DNA of 30,820 nucleotides from Tyzzerella sp963558545 (GTDB lineage Bacteria; Bacillota; Clostridia; Lachnospirales; CAG-274), in NCBI RefSeq assembly GCF_963558545.1, contig NZ_CAUWHO010000025.1, positions 1-30,820 of the forward strand, read 5' to 3'. A program made the position numbers and the translations under genes. The notes under the pieces were generated by a model that saw only the letters and a program-made list of their open reading frames with translations, did not search any database and was not told where the DNA came from. Below are positions 14,817 to 23,265 of this stretch, in pieces (position 1 is the first letter of the stretch; every line of letters begins with the position of its first letter).

Positions 14817-17800
14817 ATGGAAAAAGTAAATTTTACACATCTACATGTGCATACGGAATATAGCCTACTTGATGGTTCTTCTAAAATAAAAGAATTAGTT
14901 AAAGAAGTAAAAGAGCTTGGTATGGATTCTATTGCAATAACAGACCACGGAGTTATGTATGGTGCAATAGATTTTTATAAAGAGGCCTTAAAAGTTGGCA
15001 TTAAACCTATTATGGGGTGTGAGGTATATGTTGCTTCTGGCTCTCGTTTTAACAAAACTCACTCAAAGGAAAATACCTATTATCATCTAGTTTTATTAGC
15101 AGAAGATAACGAAGGCTATAAAAATCTTATAAAGCTTGTATCCTTTGGTTTTACAGAAGGGTTTTACTATAAACCTAGGATAGACCTTGAAATATTAAAA
15201 AAATACAGTAAAGGACTTATAGGCCTTAGTGCTTGTATGGGTGGTGCTGTTGCTAGAAGTATTTTAACCCACTCTTATGAAAAAGCAAAAGAATTTGCTC
15301 TTATATACAATAATATTTTAGGGCAAGGTAACTTTTTTTTAGAATTACAAGACCACGGCATAGAAAATCAAAAACTTGTTAATCAAAATTTAATAAAACT
15401 AAGTAAAGAAACAGGTATTCCTCTTGTTTGTACAAATGATATACACTATATAAAAGAAGAAGATGCCGAGGCTCACGATATTTTGCTATGTATACAAACT
15501 GGAAAAACAGTTGAAGATGAAAACCGTATGCGTTATGAAGGTGGACAATATTATTTAAAATCTCCAGAGCAAATGCTAAAATTGTTCCCTTATATACCAG
15601 AAGCTTTAGAAAATACATATAAAATAGCACAAAGATGTAATGTATCATTTGAATTTAATAAATATAAACTTCCTATATTTGATGTTCCTAACAATAAAGA
15701 TGCTTTTTCTTATCTAAAAGAACTTTGTGAAGAAGGTTTAAAAGAAAGATATAATAATATAAATGATGATTTAATAAAAAGGTTAAACTATGAGCTTAAT
15801 ACAATAGCACAAATGGGTTTTGTAGACTATTTTTTAATAGTTTGGGACTTTATAAAATATGCTAAAGACAATAATATAATAGTAGGACCTGGACGTGGCT
15901 CTGCTGCTGGTAGCTTAGTATCTTATTGTTTAAAAATAACAGACATAGATCCTATAGAATACAACCTTATTTTTGAACGTTTTTTAAACCCAGAAAGAGT
16001 TAGTATGCCAGATATAGATATAGATTTTTGCTACGAAAAAAGACAAGATGTTATAAACTATGTTATAGAAAAATATGGTGCAGACCACGTTTCCCAAATT
16101 ATAACTTTTGGTACAATGGCAGCAAGAAATGCTATAAGAGATGTTGGGCGTGCTTTAAACATACCTTATGCCGATGTAGATAGAATAGCAAAAATGATAC
16201 CTATGGAGCTTAAAATAACTATATCTAAAGCCTTAGTACAAAATCCTGAGCTTTTAGAAGAATATAATAACAACCCTCAAATTAAACATCTTATAGATAT
16301 GTCTTTAAAGCTAGAAGGTCTTCCAAGACACGCATCTACACACGCTGCAGGAGTTGTTATCTGTGATAAATCTGTTATGGAATATGTTCCACTTAACACA
16401 AACGATGGTGTTATAACTACGCAGTTTCCTATGACAACTTTAGAAGAGCTAGGTCTTCTAAAAATGGACTTTTTAGGGCTTAGGACACTAACTGTTATAC
16501 AAAATACTTTTAAAGAAATAAACCGTATACATAACTTAAATCTTAGTGAAAAAGATGTAGACTATAAAGACCCTAAAATATACGAGCTTATATCAACAGG
16601 ATATACAGATGGTGTGTTTCAGTTAGAAAGTGCTGGTATGAAACAATTTATGAAAGATTTAAAGCCAGAATCTATAGAGGATATTATAGCTGGTGTATCT
16701 CTTTACAGGCCAGGTCCTATGGACTTTATACCAAAATATGTAAAAGGTAAAAACACTAAATCAGAAATTAAATATACCCACCCTCTTTTAGAGCCTATCT
16801 TAAAGACTACATATGGTTGTATAGTATATCAAGAACAGGTTATGCAAATAGTACAAGAGCTTGCAGGATACACATTAGGACGAAGCGACCTTTTAAGACG
16901 TGCTATGGGTAAAAAGAAAACTGATGAAATGGAGCTTGAGCGTAAAAACTTTATATATGGTATAGCAGATGAAGTTGATGGCTGTGTAAAAAGAGGAATT
17001 GATGAAAATATTGCAAACAAAATATTTAATGAAATGCAAGATTTTGCTAAATATGCCTTTAATAAATCTCACGCTGCTGCATATGCTGTTATCGCTTGTC
17101 AAACAGCTTGGCTAAAAGCACACTACCCCGTTGAGTTTATGGCAGCACTTTTAACAAGTGTATCTGATAACGCCACAAAAATATCTGAATATATTGCCGA
17201 TATAAAAAGAATGAATATTGAGCTTTTACCCCCAGATATAAACGAAGGTTTTGATAGATTTAGTGTTTCTAATGGAAAAATTAGATTTAACCTTTCTGCT
17301 ATAAAAAATGTTGGTAAACATCTCATTAAAACTTTAGTTGCCCAACGTGAAAAAAATGGCAAATTTTTATCTTTAAAAGATTTTTTAAAAAGATTAGATG
17401 GAGAGCTTAATTCTAGAGCAATAGAATGCTTAATAAAAGCAGGTGCTTTAGACTCTTTAGGTGGAAAACGCTCTCAATATTTAGCTGTATATAAAACATA
17501 TTATGACAGTATTAATCAATTAAAAAAGAAAACTATGGAAGGACAGCTAGACCTTTTTTCTACATCTTCAAATAATGAAGATACTATAGAAAAAGATATT
17601 TTACCTAACATAGAAGAAATTACAAAAAAAGAAATTTTATCTCTAGAAAAAGAGATTTTAGGTATATATGTAAGTGGACACCCTTTAGATGAATTTAATG
17701 AATTTTTAAAAAAATTTACTAGCAACTCTACCCTAGACTTTATAGAAAACGAAAATAAAGAAATAGAAAATATTAAAGATAACCAAAAAGTTATTTTAGG

Positions 17801-18266
17801 TGGTTTAATAAATAATATTACTCTTAAGTTTACTAAAACAAATAAACAAATGGCATTTTTGACATTAGAAGATTTATTTGGAACAATAGAAGTAATTGTT
17901 TTTCCAGAAACTTTTTATAAATATAATAAATATTTAACCGAAGATGGTGTTATAATTGTAGAAGGTAAAGCAAGTATATCAGAAGACCAAAAGCCTAAAA
18001 TTATATGTACTACTATAAAATCATATGAAGTGCTAGAAAATATGAGCAAAACTCTTTGGATAAAATTGCCCCAAACTCTTAATATATCAATAAAAGATAT
18101 AGAAAAAATATTATTAGACAATAAAGGAGATACTCCTGTTATAGTTTATGATGAGGCAAAAAAAACAAAATTTAATTTAAACAGTACTCATTGGGTAAAT
18201 ATAGGTGATAATCTTTTAAGCCAATTAAAAAATATTTTAGGTAATTCTTGTATAGTAATAAAATAA
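14817..18266 (+). CDS. dnaE: DNA polymerase III subunit alpha (DnaE)
   Basis: A 1149-residue C-family replicative polymerase. The N-terminal PHP domain begins FTHLHVHTEYSLLDG, with likely metal ligands His8, His10, Asp43-His44, Glu69 and Asp208/His210 present, so it may still be metal-active. The palm carries PDIDIDF with Asp401 and Asp403, and GPGRGSAAGS (357-366) precedes it. The helix-hairpin-helix region and a C-terminal OB fold (about 985-1065, VILGGLINNITLKF) follow. The length is typical of DnaE; there is no internal exonuclease as in PolC. I chose the ATG at 14817, 6 bases after GAGG, over the ATG at 14805, which precedes that site. The dnaE-pfkA-pyk order is common in clostridia. Confidence 0.97.
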   Translation: MEKVNFTHLHVHTEYSLLDGSSKIKELVKEVKELGMDSIAITDHGVMYGAIDFYKEALKVGIKPIMGCEVYVASGSRFNKTHSKENTYYHLVLLAEDNEGYKNLIKLVSFGFTEGFYYKPRIDLEILKKYSKGLIGLSACMGGAVARSILTHSYEKAKEFALIYNNILGQGNFFLELQDHGIENQKLVNQNLIKLSKETGIPLVCTNDIHYIKEEDAEAHDILLCIQTGKTVEDENRMRYEGGQYYLKSPEQMLKLFPYIPEALENTYKIAQRCNVSFEFNKYKLPIFDVPNNKDAFSYLKELCEEGLKERYNNINDDLIKRLNYELNTIAQMGFVDYFLIVWDFIKYAKDNNIIVGPGRGSAAGSLVSYCLKITDIDPIEYNLIFERFLNPERVSMPDIDIDFCYEKRQDVINYVIEKYGADHVSQIITFGTMAARNAIRDVGRALNIPYADVDRIAKMIPMELKITISKALVQNPELLEEYNNNPQIKHLIDMSLKLEGLPRHASTHAAGVVICDKSVMEYVPLNTNDGVITTQFPMTTLEELGLLKMDFLGLRTLTVIQNTFKEINRIHNLNLSEKDVDYKDPKIYELISTGYTDGVFQLESAGMKQFMKDLKPESIEDIIAGVSLYRPGPMDFIPKYVKGKNTKSEIKYTHPLLEPILKTTYGCIVYQEQVMQIVQELAGYTLGRSDLLRRAMGKKKTDEMELERKNFIYGIADEVDGCVKRGIDENIANKIFNEMQDFAKYAFNKSHAAAYAVIACQTAWLKAHYPVEFMAALLTSVSDNATKISEYIADIKRMNIELLPPDINEGFDRFSVSNGKIRFNLSAIKNVGKHLIKTLVAQREKNGKFLSLKDFLKRLDGELNSRAIECLIKAGALDSLGGKRSQYLAVYKTYYDSINQLKKKTMEGQLDLFSTSSNNEDTIEKDILPNIEEITKKEILSLEKEILGIYVSGHPLDEFNEFLKKFTSNSTLDFIENENKEIENIKDNQKVILGGLINNITLKFTKTNKQMAFLTLEDLFGTIEVIVFPETFYKYNKYLTEDGVIIVEGKASISEDQKPKIICTTIKSYEVLENMSKTLWIKLPQTLNISIKDIEKILLDNKGDTPVIVYDEAKKTKFNLNSTHWVNIGDNLLSQLKNILGNSCIVIK

Positions 18267-18284
18267 ATATAGTAATATTTGTAC

Positions 18285-18313
18285 TTGACATATTTATTAT
18301 ATTTATATAGAAT
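18285..18313 (+). promoter_or_regulatory. pfkA promoter P1
   Basis: A perfect TTGACA (18285-18290), a 17-base spacer and TAGAAT (18308-18313), beginning 19 bases after the dnaE stop. It gives a leader of about 130 bases. Confidence 0.75.
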
Positions 18314-18377
18314 AATATGTATACTATGTTATTTTTTTATCAATTTAGATAAATTTGAAAATTTTTTTAATTTGGTA

Positions 18378-18407
18378 TTGACTAATATATACTTTTAATT
18401 GTAAAAT
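18378..18407 (+). promoter_or_regulatory. pfkA promoter P2
   Basis: TTGACT (18378-18383), an 18-base spacer and TAAAAT (18402-18407), about 45 bases before the pfkA ATG. With P1 it forms a tandem pair for the glycolytic operon. Confidence 0.6.
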
Positions 18408-18451
18408 TTAAGTAAAGGTATAAAAATAAATCAATTAATTGAGGTGTTTTG

Positions 18452-19429
18452 ATGGATAATAAAATAAAAAAAATTGGGATATTAACAAGTGGTGGCGATG
18501 CACCTGGTATGAATGCATCTATCCGTGCTGTTGTAAGAACTGCTATTAAAAATAATATTGAAGTAGTTGGTTTTATGCGTGGATACGAAGGTTTAATTAA
18601 TTGTGACTATATAACACTTGATAACAAAAGTGTTTCTGAAATAATACAAAGAGGTGGTACTATTCTTTTATCTGCTCGTTGTAAAGAAATGATGACAGAT
18701 GAAGGTAAACAAAAAGCTGTTAAAGTTTGTAAAGATTTAAACATTGATGCCTTAATTGTTATTGGTGGTGATGGTTCTTTAAGCGGAGCTTTACACTTAT
18801 CTAGATTAGGCGTTAAAGTTATGGGTATACCTGGTACTATCGATTTAGACTTAGCTTGCTCAGAATACACTATTGGCTTTGATACAGCTGTAAACACTGC
18901 TATGGAGGCTATTAACAAAATAAGAGATACATCTTCTTCCCACGAACGTTGTACTGTTGTACAAGTTATGGGTAGAAATGCTGGTTATATAGCTTTATGG
19001 TGTGGCTTAATAAACGGTGCCGAAGAAGTTTTAATACCTGAAAGGCCAGATGTTACACCTGATGAAGTTATAGAAACTATAGAAAAAAATAGAAAAAATG
19101 GTAAAATAAGCAATGTTATTATTTTAGCCGAAGGTTTTACAAAAGTAGAACCTCACGAATTTGCTAAAAAAATAGAATCAACTACTGGTATAGAAACTAG
19201 AGCAACTGTATTAGGACATCTTCAAAGAGGTGGCTCTCCTACTGCTATTGATAGAATGCACGCTTCTATGATGGGATATAAAGCTGTTGAAGAGCTCTTA
19301 AAAGGAAATATTAACAGAATTATGATTTATAAAAATGGTAATTATGATGATATTGACCTTGAAGAAGGTTTAAATACAACTAGAACATACGATGATAGTC
19401 TTTATAAAATAATAAAAACATTTGCTTAA
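18452..19429 (+). CDS. pfkA: ATP-dependent 6-phosphofructokinase
   Basis: Phosphorylates fructose 6-phosphate to fructose 1,6-bisphosphate with ATP. The 325-residue protein has GILTSGGDAPGMNA near 9-22, GGDGS at 105-109 (a Gly here marks ATP use, not pyrophosphate), and SSHERC and MGRNAGYIALW for substrate binding. The catalytic loop reads TIDLDLACSEYT, keeping both aspartates (Asp131 and Asp133) but with Leu132 where most bacterial enzymes have Asn. HLQRGGSPTAIDR is present. I chose the ATG at 18452, 5 bases after GAGGTG; a TTG directly before it is also possible. pyk follows after 26 bases. Codons here (many GGT, GCT, GTT) suggest high expression. Confidence 0.96.
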   Translation: MDNKIKKIGILTSGGDAPGMNASIRAVVRTAIKNNIEVVGFMRGYEGLINCDYITLDNKSVSEIIQRGGTILLSARCKEMMTDEGKQKAVKVCKDLNIDALIVIGGDGSLSGALHLSRLGVKVMGIPGTIDLDLACSEYTIGFDTAVNTAMEAINKIRDTSSSHERCTVVQVMGRNAGYIALWCGLINGAEEVLIPERPDVTPDEVIETIEKNRKNGKISNVIILAEGFTKVEPHEFAKKIESTTGIETRATVLGHLQRGGSPTAIDRMHASMMGYKAVEELLKGNINRIMIYKNGNYDDIDLEEGLNTTRTYDDSLYKIIKTFA

Positions 19430-19455
19430 TATATATTAAAGGAGTATTTAAAATT

Positions 19456-20874
19456 ATGAGAAAAACTAAAATTATTGCTACATTAGGCCCTGTTAGTAAT
19501 TCACCAGAAATGGTTAAAAAACTTATAGAAACTGGTATGAATGCTGTTCGTATCAACTTTTCTCACGGTAGCCACGAATCTCACGGAGAAACTATTAATA
19601 CTGTAAAAAAAGTTAGAGAAGAATTAGGCCTTCCTATTCCTCTTGTTTTAGACACAAAAGGCCCTGAAATAAGAACTAAACTTCTTAAAGAAGAACCTGT
19701 TAAACTTGAAAAAGGTAATAAATTTATCCTTACTACTGACGATATTGAAGGCGATGCTACAAAAGTTTCTGTTACATATGAAGACTTTGCTAAAGACCTT
19801 CACGTTGGTGCAACAGTTTTAATAGATGATGGTTTAATCGAACTTAAAGTTTTAGAAATAAACGGAAATGACGTTGTTTGTGAAATAATTAATAGTGGTA
19901 TGTTAGGTTCTAGAAAAGGTATAAACCTTCCTAACGTTTCTATTAAATTACCTGCTCTTACTGAAAAAGATATAGATGATATCAAATTTGGTATAAAAAT
20001 GGGATTTGACTACATTGCTGCATCTTTTATCCGTTCTGCTTCTGATGTATTATCTATCCGTAAAGTATTAGAAGAAAACGGTGGTTCTGACATTAAAATT
20101 ATATCTAAAATAGAAAACCGTGAAGGTGTTGACAACATTGATGCTATATTAGAAGTTACTGACGGTATAATGGTTGCTCGTGGAGACCTTGGTGTAGAAA
20201 TTCCTTTCGAAGAAGTACCTATTATCCAAAAAGAATTAATTGAAAAATGTAAAGCTAAAGGTAAATTAGTTGTTACTGCTACTCAAATGTTAGAATCTAT
20301 GATTACTAACCCTCGTCCTACTAGAGCAGAAGCTAGTGATGTTGCTAATGCTATCTATGACGGTACTGATGCTATTATGTTATCAGGTGAAACTGCAAAA
20401 GGTAGCTTCCCTGTAGAAGCAGTTAATGCTATGGTTAGAATAGCTACAAAAATTGAATCTTCTATTGATTACATTGAAAAATTCTACAAAAATTGTGGTT
20501 CAAAAACTTCTAATATTACAGATGCTATAAGCCACGCTACTTGCACAACTGCTAGTGATTTAAACTCTCCTTGTATAGTTGCTGTTACAAAATCTGGCTT
20601 TACTGTTAGAGAAGTTTCTAAATATAGACCTAAATCTCTTATATTAGGTTTAACTCCTGATGAAAGAGTATTAAGACAATTAAATCTTACTTGGGGTTGT
20701 TATCCTTATTTAGTAGATATTGATAGCATATCTACTGGAGATTTATTCCAAAATACTGTTAAAATTGCTAATGAAAAAGGTTTTGCTAAAAAAGGTGACG
20801 TAATTGTTACTGTTGGTGGTACACCTATTGGACAAACTGGCTCTACTAACACTTTAAGAGCTCAAACTTTATAA
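19456..20874 (+). CDS. pyk: pyruvate kinase
   Basis: Transfers phosphate from phosphoenolpyruvate to ADP, the last ATP-yielding step of glycolysis. The 472-residue protein opens KTKIIATLGPVSNS, has NFSHGSHESH, IISKIENREG with the catalytic Lys, and the signature segments VTATQMLESM and PTRAEASDVANAI. It ends after the allosteric C domain, so it lacks the extra PEP-utiliser domain that lengthens Bacillus pyruvate kinase to about 585 residues. AAAGGAG precedes the ATG. It is the second gene of the pfkA operon, ended by a clear terminator. Codon use is more C/G-ending than in its neighbours, consistent with strong expression. Confidence 0.97.
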   Translation: MRKTKIIATLGPVSNSPEMVKKLIETGMNAVRINFSHGSHESHGETINTVKKVREELGLPIPLVLDTKGPEIRTKLLKEEPVKLEKGNKFILTTDDIEGDATKVSVTYEDFAKDLHVGATVLIDDGLIELKVLEINGNDVVCEIINSGMLGSRKGINLPNVSIKLPALTEKDIDDIKFGIKMGFDYIAASFIRSASDVLSIRKVLEENGGSDIKIISKIENREGVDNIDAILEVTDGIMVARGDLGVEIPFEEVPIIQKELIEKCKAKGKLVVTATQMLESMITNPRPTRAEASDVANAIYDGTDAIMLSGETAKGSFPVEAVNAMVRIATKIESSIDYIEKFYKNCGSKTSNITDAISHATCTTASDLNSPCIVAVTKSGFTVREVSKYRPKSLILGLTPDERVLRQLNLTWGCYPYLVDIDSISTGDLFQNTVKIANEKGFAKKGDVIVTVGGTPIGQTGSTNTLRAQTL

Positions 20875-20889
20875 TATATAATTTAAATT

Positions 20890-20928
20890 AACAAAATAAA
20901 AGGCTAAAATTTAGCCTTTTATTTTGTT
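20890..20928. terminator. bidirectional terminator pyk/tdk
   Basis: A 19-bp perfect inverted repeat (20890-20908 with 20910-20928) has the core AAAAGGCTAAA/TTTAGCCTTTT, followed by ATTTTG and more T on the plus strand and A/T tracts on the minus strand. It lies between convergent pyk and tdk. Confidence 0.9.
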
Positions 20929-20942
20929 TTAAAATTTTATTT

Positions 20943-21542
20943 TTATTTAAATGGGTTAAAATAATGTTTTCTACAAGTTGAAATAAAATAATCTTCCCCT
21001 TCTTCTATATCTCCTATAACAACTGTATTGCCTGTTTCTGATTCTAAAATAGGTTTACCATTTTTTATTCTCAAGTTCATTATTGCTTTTTTATCACAAA
21101 AATGACAAACACTTTTTATCTCTTGTATACTATCTGCAAAATATAACAATGCTTTAGACCCTTCAAAAAGTTTACCCTTTATGTAACTATTTTTAAGTCC
21201 ATAGCATATAACAGGTATTTTTAAAAAGTCTACAACCTCTGTAAGCTGTATAACTTGTATTTTTGTCAAAAACTGTGCCTCATCTATTAATATACAATTT
21301 ATTTTTCCTTCATTATTATTCTCTATAAATTTATACAAATTTGTATCTTTATCAAAGCAGAAACATTTGTGTTTATACGTTAATGCTCTACTCTCTATGT
21401 AAAAATCTTCTGTTCTTGTATCTAAACTAGACCTAAGACAAATTATATTTTTACCCTGATTTTCATACTTGTGAGCAGTCATTAAAAGGTCTGCAGACTT
21501 AGATGCGTCCATTGTACCATATTTAAAATATAACTTAGCCAT
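20943..21542 (-). CDS. tdk: thymidine kinase (type II)
   Basis: Salvages thymidine to dTMP with ATP, feeding Tmk. The 199-residue protein has the start MAKLYFKYGTMDASKS, in which the usual Gly before the Walker Lys15 is Ser14. It has IDEAQFL with the catalytic Glu. The zinc module is C-x2-C (CHFC) and a terminal CRKH. The lasso loop carries SETGNTVVIGD. Similar S-K variants exist, as far as I recall, in other clostridial kinases, so it is probably functional. AGGAG precedes the ATG. It lies 12 bases after the CcdA-TlpA gene on the same strand and ends at the terminator shared with pyk. Confidence 0.92.
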   Translation of the reverse strand: MAKLYFKYGTMDASKSADLLMTAHKYENQGKNIICLRSSLDTRTEDFYIESRALTYKHKCFCFDKDTNLYKFIENNNEGKINCILIDEAQFLTKIQVIQLTEVVDFLKIPVICYGLKNSYIKGKLFEGSKALLYFADSIQEIKSVCHFCDKKAIMNLRIKNGKPILESETGNTVVIGDIEEGEDYFISTCRKHYFNPFK

Positions 21543-21554
21543 TTTTTTCTCCTA

Positions 21555-22925
21555 TTATTCAGCTTTTTTAGTTGTATCTTCTTGTATATTGCTATCCTCT
21601 TTATAAGTTACTTTTGTACTATCTAAAGTTTGTTCTATAATATTTATCATAATATCTTTAGTAAGACTACCAGATATATAACCAAATATTTTACTTTCTT
21701 TATTAATCATAAATGTTGTAGGAAAAGACCTAACATAATAATCTCTAAAAACTTCTCCTGTTTCATCAAAAACTATTGGAAATGTATATCCTTTATCTTC
21801 TATAAATTTAATAATTTCTTCTTTAGATACATCACTATTGTTTGGATATTCTTTAGATGATGGATTTGCTACACCAAGTATAACAACTTCATCTTCATTA
21901 AGTCCATACTCTTTATAAAGTTCTTCTATATGAGGCATCTCTATTAAACAAGGATTACACCAAGTTGCCCAAAAATTAAGAAATACTACTTTACCCTTAT
22001 AGTCTGACAATGTATGTGTATTTCCATATTGGTCTGTAAGTTTAAAATCAAATATATCTTGTAATTCTTCTTCATATGATGTTGTTTCATTTTCTTTATT
22101 TTCATTTAAAGTAGTATTTTCTGTATTATTTTCTTCTTTTGTATCTTCTTCAACTTTGCTTTTATTTGTATCTTTATCTTCAGAAGAAACTGTATACTTA
22201 TTTAAATATTTTGATATACCGTTCATATATCCAGTAAATGTCATTATACCTATTACTACTAATAAGATACCACTTATTTTTACAGTGTATTTTATAATTT
22301 TTTGGTTTTGTTTGAAGAAATTTAAAACTCTTCCTGTAAATAACCCTAATAATAAAAATGGTAAAATAAAACCTAAAGAATATACAAGTACTAAAAAGTT
22401 ACCAATAAAAGCATTTTTAGAGCTAGATGCTAATATTAATACTGATGATAATGCAGGCCCTACACAAGGTGTCCAAGCAAAACTAAATGTAAATCCCATA
22501 AAAAATGCTATTAATGGATTTACTTGTTTTTTGCTCATATCAAAATTGATTTTTCTTTCTTTTTGTAAAAATTTAAAAGTAAAAATATCTAATTGGAAAA
22601 GACCCAATAAAATAATTACTATACCACCTACTCTTGTAAAAATAACTTGATATTCATTAAAAAATCTTCCTAATGCTGAAAATGATAATCCTAATAAAAA
22701 AAATGTACAACATATACCTATTGTAAAACATAAAGTGTGAAAAAATACTTTTTTCCTATTATATACTATTGTGCCGTCACTTAAAGTTTGCTTTGCATTG
22801 CCTGCCAAATACGTTATATATATTGGTATTAGTGGCAAAATACACGGGGATAAAAATGATAATAACCCCTCTAAAAATACTACTATAAAACTTATGTGTC
22901 CTGAAACATTTATATTATCAAACAT
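21555..22925 (-). CDS. CcdA-TlpA fusion, thiol-disulfide redox protein
   Basis: A 456-residue membrane protein combining two roles. Residues about 10-235 form a CcdA/DsbD-type transmembrane domain with six predicted spans. Its redox cysteines Cys28 (SPCILP) and Cys154 (TPCVGP) carry electrons across the membrane. After an acidic, Asn/Glu-rich linker (about 245-290), residues 291-435 are a TlpA-type thioredoxin domain with WATWCNPC (Cys323 and Cys326) and a cis-proline at FPTT (Pro402). It should therefore take electrons from cytosolic thioredoxin and reduce exported disulfides. The adjacent upstream thioredoxin-like gene is a plausible electron donor (inference). GAAAGGAAAGG precedes the ATG. 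Confidence 0.92.
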   Translation of the reverse strand: MFDNINVSGHISFIVVFLEGLLSFLSPCILPLIPIYITYLAGNAKQTLSDGTIVYNRKKVFFHTLCFTIGICCTFFLLGLSFSALGRFFNEYQVIFTRVGGIVIILLGLFQLDIFTFKFLQKERKINFDMSKKQVNPLIAFFMGFTFSFAWTPCVGPALSSVLILASSSKNAFIGNFLVLVYSLGFILPFLLLGLFTGRVLNFFKQNQKIIKYTVKISGILLVVIGIMTFTGYMNGISKYLNKYTVSSEDKDTNKSKVEEDTKEENNTENTTLNENKENETTSYEEELQDIFDFKLTDQYGNTHTLSDYKGKVVFLNFWATWCNPCLIEMPHIEELYKEYGLNEDEVVILGVANPSSKEYPNNSDVSKEEIIKFIEDKGYTFPIVFDETGEVFRDYYVRSFPTTFMINKESKIFGYISGSLTKDIMINIIEQTLDSTKVTYKEDSNIQEDTTKKAE

Positions 22926-22937
22926 AACCTTTCCTTT

Positions 22938-23249
22938 CTAAATATTATTTATTAAATTTTGTATAAATTCTTTATCTTTTAATCCATTTACTTTTTGTAT
23001 AGTTTTATTATCTTTTAAAATAACCATTGTTGGAACAGTCATTACACCAAATTTTATAGCTAAATCTGTGCTTTCTTCAATGTTTATTTTTCCAACAGTA
23101 ATGTTTTCATTTTCACTTTCTATTTCTTCTAATATATTATTTAAAATTTTACAAGGTCCACAGTTAGTAGCACCAAAATCTAAAATAACTAAACTATTAC
23201 TATTTGTTACATATTCATCATAATTTTTTTCTGTAATATCTATTATCAT
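22938..23249 (-). CDS. thioredoxin-like protein
   Basis: A 103-residue cytosolic thioredoxin-fold protein with the CGPC active site (Cys30 to Cys33) and a cis-proline in MTVPT. The tryptophans that normally flank the active site (FWAxWCGPC) are replaced, giving FGATNCGPC, so its redox potential or partner choice may differ from housekeeping thioredoxin. AAAGGAG precedes the ATG. It lies between tsaD and the CcdA-TlpA gene with short gaps, suggesting it supplies electrons to CcdA (inference from context). Confidence 0.88.
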   Translation of the reverse strand: MIIDITEKNYDEYVTNSNSLVILDFGATNCGPCKILNNILEEIESENENITVGKINIEESTDLAIKFGVMTVPTMVILKDNKTIQKVNGLKDKEFIQNLINNI

Positions 23250-23265
23250 AATATACTCCTTTCTA

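Noticed and set aside
17193..17204. Second exact GCCGATAT, as in a sigma-28 promoter
   Set aside because: It lies inside dnaE coding sequence (Ile-Ala-Asp-Ile) with no gene start downstream. It shows that the octamer alone can occur by chance.
22156..22650. 164-codon plus-strand open frame
   Set aside because: It lies entirely antisense to the CcdA-TlpA gene, whose motifs are unmistakable, and has no proper ribosome binding site or known features.
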